From positions 1 through 5,376 of the forward strand of contig JAFSYZ010000169.1 of the NCBI GenBank assembly GCA_017455785.1: a DNA stretch of 5,376 bases, written 5' to 3'. The DNA is from Candidatus Methanomethylophilaceae archaeon (GTDB lineage Archaea; Thermoplasmatota; Thermoplasmata; Methanomassiliicoccales; Methanomethylophilaceae). The notes beneath the pieces are model-generated. The model was not told the DNA's origin. It saw only the letters and a list, made by a program, of their open reading frames with translations, and made no database searches. The translations under genes and the position numbers were made by a program. Every line of letters starts with the position of its first letter. Positions within the stretch are counted from its first letter, which is position 1. Below are positions 1 to 5,359 of this stretch, piece by piece.

Positions 1-267
1 GCATCCGCGGCATCCGCGACATGGGATACGCCCACATCATCCAACGGCAACCGCGACTCATACACGGACCCCGACTATCCCGGGGATATGGTGAACGGAG
101 CGGAAAGCGGGGTGCTCTCGATCACCGTGGGGGGAAGATGGAACAAGGCCTATCGCTGCGGAACGGCTTTCGCTTGCGCAGGGTACGAGATAGATCTCGC
201 TAACGAGTACAGGGGGGCGCGCCTGGCATACCTCATGTCCGACGATACCTTCCGATCGTATCTATAA
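1..267 (+). CDS. C-terminal fragment of a protein with a SUMF1/FGE-like (C-type-lectin fold) end
   Basis: This is the last 88 codons of a gene that enters from the left edge and ends at TAA 265-267. The frame is open from base 1 and GC-rich, with typical coding wobble use. The fragment starts with a low-complexity Ala/Ser/Thr/Asn/Gly/Asp stretch (about residues 1-30), like a linker. A compact segment follows with the order GGRWN, a Cys, then GARLAYLM. The pattern GG-x-W ... C ... G-[AF]-R-L is how the C-terminal part of formylglycine-generating-enzyme/SUMF1-like domains and related C-type-lectin-fold ligand-binding domains usually ends. Catalytic residues cannot be judged because most of the domain is outside the window. 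It is convergent with the DUF3800 gene. The family assignment rests on this short motif only; a phage- or surface-protein lectin-like domain is an equal alternative. Confidence 0.55.
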   Translation, partial: ASAASATWDTPTSSNGNRDSYTDPDYPGDMVNGAESGVLSITVGGRWNKAYRCGTAFACAGYEIDLANEYRGARLAYLMSDDTFRSYL

Positions 268-367
268 GTGCCGGGCACCGTTGGGTGTGTAAACCGTGTT
301 CGTCTGGAACCTGACGCCGTAGTCGGCATTCCGCCTCAGCTACCGTCTGGCCGGGGAGACTGATTGA
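268..367 (+). pseudogene. Degenerate SUMF1/FGE-like C-terminal scrap
   Basis: Directly after the TAA at 265-267, the same frame reads GCVNRVRLEPDAVVG (about 283-327). One frame over (329-367) it reads FRLSYRLAGETD followed by TGA. Joined by a single frameshift near 326-330, this gives C..R....PD....GFRL..RLAG, the usual end of an FGE-sulfatase/SUMF1 domain. No start codon or intact frame exists. It may be the tail of a second family member left by recombination or deletion at this locus. The match is short and made by eye, so chance resemblance is possible. Confidence 0.35.
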
Positions 368-406
368 ATTACCGAACACAATTGGTTACAACGGATAATA
401 TAAAAT

Positions 407-424
407 ATGTTATCGCCATAACAT
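407..424. repeat. Perfect 7-bp inverted repeat between convergent genes
   Basis: ATGTTAT (407-413) and ATAACAT (418-424) form a perfect 7-bp stem around the 4-base loop CGCC. It lies in the AT-rich stretch between the left-hand plus-strand gene and the end of the minus-strand DUF3800 gene. A bidirectional transcription end or a protein site is possible, but there is no clear T-run, so the function is open. Confidence 0.3.
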
Positions 425-469
425 GAATAGTCAGAGTAAGACCCGTATGTCGGCGACCTTTGGTGGCCC

Positions 470-841
470 TTAGTACATACGGGCTATGACTATCTTCTCG
501 GATAACATACCGTAGTATTTGCTGTCCCCGTTGCTGTATCTGTGGTTCACGGCGCCGACTACGAAATCGGCGACCTGTATCGCACGATCATCCGTCGATA
601 CCTTCTTATCGCATTTCTTGACGTTACATCCGACGGCCATCCTTTGAGCAGCATCCCTCAGGACCTCGGTCTTAACGAACCTCTGCTGATCCATGGCGAT
701 GTCGATATCGCTTCCGCGCGTTATATCCCCGACCATGTTCATCAGCTCCTCGAATGTCCTGAGATACAGATCCTTCCCATACACACTCTTGAAAGAACCA
801 GTGGCTTCTTCTTTGTCGACCGTGACACATACCGCCCTCAT
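470..841 (-). pseudogene. DUF3800 protein, C-terminal half only
   Basis: The frame encodes 123 residues. The final third, QVADFVVGAVNHRYSNGDSK with YYGMLSEKI after it, matches the end of DUF3800 proteins, where an acidic region and [LI]Q-[LV]-AD-[FL]-V-x-G-A are typical. The start, MRAVCVTVDKEEA, corresponds to a mid-domain strand ending in a conserved-type DK, not to the usual N-terminus with its D-E-S-G motif. Family members are normally around 200-250 residues, so roughly the first half is missing. Going upstream, the frame closes at TAG within five codons, and no other frame there carries the missing part. The ATG overlaps the TGA (838-840) of the membrane-protein continuation as ATGA. 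DUF3800 proteins resemble RNase H-fold nucleases and are common in phage and defence neighbourhoods, but their biochemical role is not established. It is probably an inactive remnant; translation of the piece by coupling cannot be excluded. Confidence 0.7.
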
Positions 842-1044
842 CCTGCATGATGCCTACTGAGTTCCTCTAAACTCTTACTTATGGACGAGAGTGTGCCATT
901 CAATTCCTCCAACAATGCATCAGTCCTCTTATCCACTGAGGAACAGCTCATCAGATGCATAGGTTCAATGGAGATTTTATCAGAGTATTTCTTCCCATAG
1001 ATATCCTTGTATTCTATTGTGAATTGGTATTGGAACGGAAGGTA
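838..1044 (-). pseudogene. In-frame continuation of the membrane-protein gene after the TAA
   Basis: In exactly the frame of the upstream membrane protein, bases 1044 down to 841 stay open and end at TGA 838-840. The product would read YLPFQYQFTIEYKDIYGKKY, then SDKISIEPMHLM and an amphipathic end containing LLEELNGTLSSISKSLEEL. The alternating hydrophobic strand followed by YKD-x-YGK-x-Y-S-D, and a final helix, is what one expects at the end of the preceding domain. The only Met codons lie after that conserved-looking part, so it is not an independent gene. Together with 1045-1539 it would restore a protein of about 232 residues plus the stop position. Confidence 0.6.
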
Positions 1045-1539
1045 TTAATTAATCATGTGACCCACACCATACCTTATATCAAACGACCTTCCTGGCGGTA
1101 GGTACAGTATACAGTTATTGATGATGGACATGTCCGATATGCATTGAATTATCGCTCCCTTCGCCTTCATCTCATCTTCGTTGTTCGGTGCGGTGACCTC
1201 GATGCTAACATCAATAGCAGAGCCTTTTCCACAGTTGCTTAGCTCTAGATCAATCAAAACAGGTGCATTTTCATCCACAATAAAATCAACGAAAACGAAG
1301 GGCCTGCTCTCCTCCTTCATCAGCCAGACTGTTATACTACTGTAAACGATACCTATCCCGGCTATGCCTGCTGCGCAAACTGTACCTGCCGCTGTCCAAC
1401 TTGATTCAATGGAATACACCAGAGCCGTTATCGCGATCACAATGACGACCAACGCCACAATTCCGCAGATTATCAGCCCGTGACGATCGTATCTATTCAA
1501 GAATCCCTTTATCACTTCATTCACGATATGCTGTATCAT
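1045..1539 (-). CDS. Two-TM membrane protein with C-terminal beta-rich domain, cut short by TAA
   Basis: The protein has 164 residues, starting at ATG 1537-1539 with no evident Shine-Dalgarno site. A weak TATA-like ACATAAAT (1575-1582) lies at a suitable distance for a short leader. After a basic N-terminus there are two hydrophobic segments, about residues 22-44 (LIICGIVALVVIVIAITALV) and 48-70 (starting WTAAGTVCAAGI). A soluble region follows, beginning with SRPFVFVDFIVDE and containing LSNCGKGSAIDVSIEV and LPPGRSFDIRYG. This is a beta-sandwich-like layout seen in uncharacterised prokaryotic two-TM proteins. The frame stops at TAA 1045-1047 but stays open for 66 more codons that look like the natural end of the same domain, so the gene is probably broken by a nonsense mutation. 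It follows the GNAT gene by 120 bases on the same strand. I do not recognise a named family or function. Confidence 0.65.
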   Translation of the reverse strand: MIQHIVNEVIKGFLNRYDRHGLIICGIVALVVIVIAITALVYSIESSWTAAGTVCAAGIAGIGIVYSSITVWLMKEESRPFVFVDFIVDENAPVLIDLELSNCGKGSAIDVSIEVTAPNNEDEMKAKGAIIQCISDMSIINNCILYLPPGRSFDIRYGVGHMIN

Positions 1540-1659
1540 TAAAGACTATTCAAATTATCCCATCCGTATCTGCCATTTATGTACCGTGGAAAAACTGATA
1601 ACCTTTTAGCATAGGATAAGCGGCCCTGCATATAGCATACATCTCGCTTGTCATGTTCT

Positions 1660-2235
1660 TTAAGATCCTTCCGTACTTCTCAGGATGTAGGCCATCTGGT
1701 TCAGATCCCCGTCATCATTCTTCTTGATCTCGTTGAATCCCAGTTTGGAATAGTAGCCGATCAGCTTATCATCGCAGTCCACTCTGACCAATCTGCAGCC
1801 TACTATCAGATTGGCATCCATGATATGGCGTATGGCATCTTCCATCAATTTGGACCCGAAACCCTTGGGAGCATCCCTGGATCTGCTGAGCTGTCCGATG
1901 AGATATGACTGTGCGACTCTAGTCTCGGGATCCACATTCATCCTCAAGGTGAATCTGTCATCCTTCATCTCTTCACCATCCTCATCTTTCTTCTTCGGTA
2001 CCTTCATGCATCTGAGTCCGATGCTGTAGTATCCCAGGATCCTGCTATCGCCATCGATGGCAAGGTATGTCCTGCACATGTTCTTCTTCTCCATCATGAT
2101 GGCCTTATCCTTCAGGAAGGATTCCTGATCCGATCCGATGCAATCATGGTACGTGCTCAGGATCTCTATAACTTTCTCCTCCCCGTATTTCCTCAATACA
2201 GTACGCAGAGGTGCTATGATCTGCCCATTCACCAA
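1660..2235 (-). CDS. GNAT-family acetyltransferase, probable toxin of a toxin-antitoxin pair
   Basis: The protein has 191 residues and would transfer an acetyl group from acetyl-CoA to an unknown acceptor. The N-terminal part has FLKDKAIMMEKKNMCRTYLA and then a GNAT beta-hairpin, ILGYYSIGL (about residues 67-75). A long charged insert follows. Motif A is YLIGQLSRSRDAPKGFGSKL (about 111-130), whose KGFGSKL forms the acetyl-CoA pyrophosphate loop (x-G-x-G/A). The C-terminal YYSKLGF (about 163-169) is the usual motif B end with the conserved Tyr. The order of FLKDKA, RTYLA and YLIGQL fits GNATs paired with small upstream proteins. TTG at 2233-2235 is 8 bases from a strong GGGGAGG site and overlaps the upstream gene by 7 bases; GTG at 2230-2232 would give a GTGA overlap instead. 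TacT-like GNAT toxins acetylate aminoacyl-tRNA, but that target is only an analogy here. Confidence 0.8.
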   Translation of the reverse strand: MVNGQIIAPLRTVLRKYGEEKVIEILSTYHDCIGSDQESFLKDKAIMMEKKNMCRTYLAIDGDSRILGYYSIGLRCMKVPKKKDEDGEEMKDDRFTLRMNVDPETRVAQSYLIGQLSRSRDAPKGFGSKLMEDAIRHIMDANLIVGCRLVRVDCDDKLIGYYSKLGFNEIKKNDDGDLNQMAYILRSTEGS

Positions 2236-2399
2236 TTCAGAATCCTCCCCAGTTCTTCAGGGTCGGTTATGACCCTATGGGTGTCGGAGGTGTCGATGCC
2301 GGGCGCACCTGAATCGGCCTCGTCGAACGCCGCTATCAGCCTGTCGGCTGCCTCTTCGGTATCGATGACCATATCCTCAAAGAAACTCTTGGTCGCCAT
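2229..2399 (-). CDS. Small acidic antitoxin-like protein (56 residues)
   Basis: ATG 2397-2399 opens a 56-residue frame ending at TGA 2229-2231. The N-terminus is MATKSFFEDMVIDTEEAADR, followed by a helical LIAAFDEAD segment, a Gly/Asp-rich turn and a short ending VITDPEELGRILNW. The net charge is strongly acidic. It overlaps the downstream GNAT start by 3-7 bases, depending on the start chosen, and has its own SD site (GGTGAG) and a good archaeal TATA box, so it leads the two-gene unit. The order (small acidic protein first, stop/start overlap, GNAT second) is that of type II toxin-antitoxin operons. The FFEDMVIDTEEAA block looks like a conserved feature of such partners, but I cannot name the family. 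No clear ribbon-helix-helix or other DNA-binding motif is visible. Confidence 0.75.
   Translation of the reverse strand: MATKSFFEDMVIDTEEAADRLIAAFDEADSGAPGIDTSDTHRVITDPEELGRILNW
2244..2250 (-). promoter_or_regulatory. Shine-Dalgarno site for the GNAT gene
   Basis: On the minus strand this reads GGGGAGG, 8 bases before TTG 2235 and 11 before GTG 2232. It lies inside the end of the upstream antitoxin-like gene, as expected for coupled translation. The spacing mildly favours the TTG start. Confidence 0.6.
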
Positions 2400-2403
2400 T
2401 TAT

Positions 2404-2409
2404 CTCACC
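2404..2409 (-). promoter_or_regulatory. Shine-Dalgarno site of the antitoxin-like gene
   Basis: GGTGAG on the minus strand, 4 bases before ATG 2399. It supports this start, which is too short a gene to be obvious otherwise. Confidence 0.55.
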
Positions 2410-2431
2410 GTATTCTCATAGTCTCATCTTC

Positions 2432-2439
2432 ATTATAAA
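2432..2439 (-). promoter_or_regulatory. Archaeal TATA box for the antitoxin-GNAT pair
   Basis: On the minus strand this reads TTTATAAT, centred about 36 bases upstream of ATG 2399. That predicts a start of transcription about 10-12 bases before the ATG, leaving room for the GGTGAG ribosome site. It fits the archaeal consensus closely. Confidence 0.6.
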
Positions 2440-2491
2440 CCATTGTATCGCCTTTTCATTGTCCATGCATGATCCGCCAGAGTCTGATGAT

Positions 2492-2512
2492 GAGGGGGTT
2501 ATCCGCCCCCTC
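2492..2512 (-). terminator. Hairpin just after the metallopeptidase-like gene
   Basis: GAGGGGG (2492-2498) and CCCCCTC (2506-2512) form a perfect 7-bp GC stem with a 7-base loop, starting 5 bases after the stop codon at 2518-2520. No T-run follows on the minus strand. On the plus strand the stem is followed by TGTTTT, but no plus-strand gene needs a terminator there. It may be an mRNA 3'-end structure; function is inferred from position only. Confidence 0.4.
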
Positions 2513-2517
2513 TGTTT

Positions 2518-3198
2518 TCATATCTCCATCATCACCCGGTAGAGCCAATTCCTGGCGATCTCCTTCCCGGGATACTCTGACATGATGTCCGTGACCTCCT
2601 TCCTCCTCTCCAGGATGTCGATGCCGAAATCCGTCGAGATGTTCGCGATCTCGTGCAGGAGGCAATAGTCCAGGACCTCGTGGGGGACCTCGCTCCCGAG
2701 CAATCTCCTGTTCATGATCACCACCCTCATCAGGCATGAGCTCTGACATGCTTTGGATACGGACTTATCATTGGACCAGAACAGTCTCAATCCTTTGATC
2801 TCGCCGATCAGTCCTGCATCCACAAGCCTGCGATAGGCTTCCCAGAGCCTTTCGTTCTCTGCTTCACCGGTGTGTCCGATGTCCCTGCTCCTCTCGATGT
2901 ACCTCTCCTGGTTCATATCCCTGAATCCATCTGATGTGAGCCATCCCATAGCACATTCCGGATAGCCCGTCTCCTCTTCAGCGCGGATCTTCGAGAAGAT
3001 CGTCCTTGCGATGCCTTCAATGACCTCGATCGGTGCCTCCTCAGGATAGTCTGAGACGGTGAAGCTCGCGTTGTCCATCGTGCGGCACCATTTTATCTTC
3101 AGTTCTCTGAAGGGCGAGAATTCTGAATCTACGTTCTCGAATCCGAAATCGTTTCCGACCTTCTGAAAGGTCATGTTCATTTCTTCCGATGTTACCAT
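2518..3198 (-). CDS. Metallopeptidase-like protein with a degenerate HExxH motif (HEIAN)
   Basis: The protein has 226 residues from ATG 3196-3198, chosen because AGGAG (3208-3212) sits 9 bases upstream. The frame stays open 60 codons further, but that stretch reads as non-coding. Recognisable blocks are FRELKIKWCRTMDNASFTVSDY (residues 30-51), YIERSRDIG (100-108), LWEAYRRLVDAGLI (118-131), LFWSND (139-144), SCLMRVVIMNRRL (154-166) and VPHEVLDYCLLHEIAN (171-186). The last block is the helix that in gluzincin-type archaeal relatives (YgjP/DUF45/SprT-like) carries HE-[LI]-x-H. Here the second zinc-binding His is Asn186 (AAC, one base from CAC), and no His is visible in the following helix that would supply the third ligand. 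Zinc peptidase activity is therefore unlikely; a structural or binding role is possible. The family link is by motif order, without a database search. Confidence 0.65.
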   Translation of the reverse strand: MVTSEEMNMTFQKVGNDFGFENVDSEFSPFRELKIKWCRTMDNASFTVSDYPEEAPIEVIEGIARTIFSKIRAEEETGYPECAMGWLTSDGFRDMNQERYIERSRDIGHTGEAENERLWEAYRRLVDAGLIGEIKGLRLFWSNDKSVSKACQSSCLMRVVIMNRRLLGSEVPHEVLDYCLLHEIANISTDFGIDILERRKEVTDIMSEYPGKEIARNWLYRVMMEI

Positions 3199-3207
3199 CT
3201 TCTTCAA

Positions 3208-3212
3208 CTCCT
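3208..3212 (-). promoter_or_regulatory. Shine-Dalgarno site deciding the start of the metallopeptidase-like gene
   Basis: AGGAG on the minus strand, 9 bases before ATG 3198. The longer in-frame start at 3378 has no comparable site and would add a 60-residue sequence without protein-like character. Confidence 0.6.
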
Positions 3213-3697
3213 TTTTCTTAGGGGCTTGCTTGAACCCCGGAACGGAGCTGATAGCGAGGGGGTTATGCGGATGCGGCGAATAAAGAAGAACAATCAAGCA
3301 GGAAGAAGTGAGGCGCGATTCACAATAACTCTCCTCGCGTTGAGTGAAGGGGTGATGGCAGCCACGGGAAAAGGACATTGAGATATCCCTTCGGCGTCAG
3401 GATATCGTTCCGATCCGCAAAGATCGTGTAATTTGATGTATGGGCCCCTCTTGATGGCGTCGATTATCTCCTTTTAGGTATCGGAAATAGACAATGCGAC
3501 TATATCAGCCGAAGGGCGGGTATGGAGGATTCTATCCTTGGATTAAGGGATGATTGAAGCGTATCGTATTATATACTGAATAGATACACAAAGTCATAAA
3601 ATCGCTGATAAGCATTTTCAACTGCTTGCGATTGACGACTAGGGGTGTGAAAACCTTTCCAAAACTTAGCCTATTCTTGTTCAATACTTGATTACAA
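3213..3697. other. Gene-free stretch between fic and the metallopeptidase-like gene
   Basis: About 485 bases hold no gene I can support. Present are an inverted repeat GATATCC/GGATATC (3382-3388, 3400-3406), a 9-bp inverted pair CCCTTCGGC/GCCGAAGGG (3387-3395, 3508-3516), and an AT-rich TATA-like TATATAAT on the minus strand near 3566-3573 with no start codon at a fitting distance. A minus-strand frame from 3473 to 3297 is open and contains EIIDAIKRGPYIKLHDLCGS, but it lacks a start codon and a ribosome site. It may be a remnant or chance. The metallopeptidase-like gene's promoter should lie in the lower part, but no clear TATA box is visible. Confidence 0.5.
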
Positions 3698-3737
3698 TAC
3701 CAAATTGGTAGGGTATTGGTAGGGTATTGGTAGGGTA
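3698..3737. repeat. Downstream 11-bp repeat array abutting the fic stop codon
   Basis: On the plus strand a perfect 13-base palindrome TACCAAATTGGTA (3698-3710) overlaps three identical 11-base units TTGGTAGGGTA (3705-3715, 3716-3726, 3727-3737). The last unit ends at the base immediately next to the fic stop codon (TGA, 3738-3740). Units of 11 bases put successive sites on nearly the same face of the helix, as in operators or iterons. It is 36/40 identical, in the same orientation, to the array upstream of fic. Reading away from fic on the minus strand, no TATA box or start follows, so it has no evident gene to control. Confidence 0.85.
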
Positions 3738-5015
3738 TCAGATCTTCTTTCCTGACCAAGAATAAACCTTCATATTGACTTCTCTTCCAGTCTCAGTCAA
3801 TAATCCCATATCGACCAAAGTTCTGATGTCGGCCCTTGCAGTATTCAATGATACCATGTACTGATTCTCCACAGATCTCACTGTTACCGTACCGCCATTC
3901 ATCAGACTTGTAACTATTCTGATCTGTCTGTCATTCAGACCGTAATCAGAGAGTTTCGTCTTCATCATACGTTCTTCTTCTATTTTCCTCTTAAGATATT
4001 CCTCGAATTTGTCGACTGAATCCATAAGAGCCTTCAAATTGTACAGAATGAAATAGGTCATGTCATTTCCATCGGATTCTCCAAACACGTATGATTCCTC
4101 ATATTTCCCCTTATGGTCCTTTATGTATCTGGACAGAGCCAGATACTCCATGAGCCAATATCCGCTCTTCAATTCGTACCAATAGAATAGCGTACGTGCA
4201 ACACGCCCGTTACCATCTTCGAAAGGATGTATGAATGCAATCGCATAATGCAAGATTATTCCTTTAATGATCGGATGCAAGAATTCGCTTTCATCATTGA
4301 TAAAATCGCAAAGCTGCTGAATTGCCGAGTCTATCTGATCCCTCGGTATGGGCTGATGGAATACTTCTCCTGAAAGAGAATCCTGGACAACGATGTCGTC
4401 ATTGTCACGGAATTTACCCATATATCCTTCTTCTAAAGTGCCCTCCGTCACAATCTTGTGTATATCTTTGATTAATTCAGGCGAAAGCTGTTGATTATTA
4501 TGATCCTTGGTAAATAGCATCGCTCTGTAATTATTCACAATCATCCTTTCCGATTTGTCCTTCGGGCGGATGTTCTTGCGCAGCATCTCCTTGGCTTTCT
4601 TGGTTGTGGTAACCGCACCTTCCATCTGACTTGAAGCGATGGATTCCTCCATCAGCGAACTGACTGAATAATAGACCTTCCTATGTGAATCGATAGTATC
4701 AGGGAACAGACCTACCGTTGCCCTCATATCGAACTCGTGCAACATCTTCATAATCCTGTCTGATATGTAATAATGATAACGTGTTTTTCCGAAAATGACG
4801 GTCGTACTGTTATCCATGCGTACCAGTTTCATTCTGGCCCAAACTATATCCGGATCGAAAGATCCGGTATCTCTTAAACGTACCTCCGACCAGTGAAGAT
4901 ATTTCTTATTGAATTCTTTTGCATATTCCTTGATTTCTTCAGACAGTATATCCTTTGATTTCTGTTCGTTTGATAAAATCGATTCGATTTTTGGAGGATT
5001 TCTTGGAAGATGCAT
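3738..5015 (-). CDS. fic: Fic-domain protein (AMPylator type) with N-terminal inhibitory motif and C-terminal winged helix
   Basis: Fic enzymes transfer AMP, or another nucleotide-derived group, from the nucleotide to a hydroxyl on a target protein. This 425-residue protein has an N-terminal Fic_N-like region (about residues 40-150) with the inhibitory helix motif S-x-x-x-E-G at residues 128-133 (SSQMEG), so it is self-inhibited in the class II manner. The active-site loop is complete: HPFEDGNGRVAR at 263-274, with catalytic His263, the acidic residue and both Arg. A charged linker (about 340-355) leads to a winged-helix domain (about 358-425: DRQIRIVTSLMNGG, then SLNTARADIRTLVDMGLL), a DNA-binding fold common at the end of such proteins. 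ATG 5013-5015 lies about 25 bases after the TATA box centre and has no SD site, so the mRNA is probably leaderless. Repeat arrays flank the gene. It looks more AT-rich than the genes to its left, which fits transfer. The target protein is unknown. Confidence 0.93.
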   Translation of the reverse strand: MHLPRNPPKIESILSNEQKSKDILSEEIKEYAKEFNKKYLHWSEVRLRDTGSFDPDIVWARMKLVRMDNSTTVIFGKTRYHYYISDRIMKMLHEFDMRATVGLFPDTIDSHRKVYYSVSSLMEESIASSQMEGAVTTTKKAKEMLRKNIRPKDKSERMIVNNYRAMLFTKDHNNQQLSPELIKDIHKIVTEGTLEEGYMGKFRDNDDIVVQDSLSGEVFHQPIPRDQIDSAIQQLCDFINDESEFLHPIIKGIILHYAIAFIHPFEDGNGRVARTLFYWYELKSGYWLMEYLALSRYIKDHKGKYEESYVFGESDGNDMTYFILYNLKALMDSVDKFEEYLKRKIEEERMMKTKLSDYGLNDRQIRIVTSLMNGGTVTVRSVENQYMVSLNTARADIRTLVDMGLLTETGREVNMKVYSWSGKKI

Positions 5016-5035
5016 GAAAGGTCATAGTAGAATAG

Positions 5036-5043
5036 TTATATAT
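5036..5043 (-). promoter_or_regulatory. Archaeal TATA box of fic
   Basis: ATATATAA on the minus strand, centred about 24-25 bases before ATG 5015, which places the transcription start at or next to the start codon. The repeat array ends 4 bases upstream of this box, so the BRE position (about 5044-5049) lies within the palindromic end of the array. Occupation of the array should affect TFB binding. Confidence 0.7.
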
Positions 5044-5047
5044 GCCC

Positions 5048-5087
5048 TACCAAACTGGTAAGGTAATGGTAGGGTATTGGTAGGGTG
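5048..5087. repeat. Upstream 11-bp repeat array, candidate fic operator
   Basis: The near-palindrome TACCAAACTGGTA (5048-5060) overlaps three 11-base units: CTGGTAAGGTA (5055-5065), ATGGTAGGGTA (5066-5076) and TTGGTAGGGTG (5077-5087). It fills the space between the stop codon of the 86-residue gene (5099-5101) and the fic TATA box. Position, helical spacing and palindromic end suggest a multi-site operator. It matches the array downstream of fic in layout and orientation; that copy has perfect units and this one has diverged. Confidence 0.8.
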
Positions 5088-5098
5088 AATAAACTATT

Positions 5099-5359
5099 CT
5101 ATCTATTGGAATTGTTCTTACTCCTGTTGCGGATGACCTCTTCCTTCAGGGCCTTGTCCTTCTCGTATTGCTCCCTTGCCTTGACCAGGAGCTCCTCGGG
5201 ATCCACTGTATCCGGATCGAAGTTCTCGTAGTAGTCCTGCTCATACTTCTGCAGCCTCTCGCTGATCTCCTCGCTCTCGAAATCCATCCCATGATACTTC
5301 TTGGTGACCTTCTTCAGTGTGGCTTCGCCGCCGGTGACGTCCCAATAGATCTCATCCAT
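5099..5359 (-). CDS. Charged 86-residue protein, unknown; possibly the end of a longer gene
   Basis: From ATG 5357-5359 the product has 86 residues. GGAG (5366-5369) is 6 bases upstream, which supports this start, but the frame is also open to the right edge (NLEKG before the Met), so it may be the C-terminus of a larger protein. The N-terminal part reads MDEIYWDVTGGEATLKKVTK. A Tyr/Glu/Asp-rich middle (YEQDYYENFDPDTVDPEE) follows, then a Lys/Glu/Arg-rich helix likely to form a coiled coil (about 57-80) and a polar tail. There are no Cys or membrane segments. The stop is TAG. Readthrough as pyrrolysine is unlikely because the following codons run straight into the repeat array. It ends 11 bases before that array, in the same direction as fic. 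I do not recognise a family. Confidence 0.65.
   Translation of the reverse strand: MDEIYWDVTGGEATLKKVTKKYHGMDFESEEISERLQKYEQDYYENFDPDTVDPEELLVKAREQYEKDKALKEEVIRNRSKNNSNR

Noticed and set aside
1..267. Variable region of a diversity-generating retroelement in the lectin-like C-terminus
   Set aside because: The fold would fit, but no reverse transcriptase or matching template repeat is visible in the window.
542..850. Plus-strand frames opposite the DUF3800, GNAT and antitoxin-like genes (such as 542-850, 1648-1908, 1811-2029, 2146-2421)
   Set aside because: They are antisense shadows of minus-strand genes that have recognisable motifs.
2456..2749. Minus-strand 97-codon frame inside the metallopeptidase-like gene
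   Set aside because: Composition rich in Gly, Arg, Glu and His, typical of a shifted frame; it overlaps a better-supported gene.
3199..3378. 60-codon N-terminal extension of the metallopeptidase-like frame
   Set aside because: The extension (many His, Pro, Ser, Cys) does not look like protein, and a good SD site marks ATG 3198.
3698..3737. Repeat array as a CRISPR or telomere-like repeat
   Set aside because: The 11-base units are directly adjacent with no spacers, only three units long, and have a palindromic end. This fits operator or iteron sites better.
3532..3759. Minus-strand 75-codon frame beginning inside the end of fic
   Set aside because: Its N-terminal part is a translation of the 11-base repeat array and it overlaps fic in another frame. 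It has no ribosome site or recognisable domain. Most likely chance.
5099..5101. TAG stop of the 86-residue protein as a pyrrolysine codon
   Set aside because: The codons beyond run straight into the repeat array and encode nothing protein-like.
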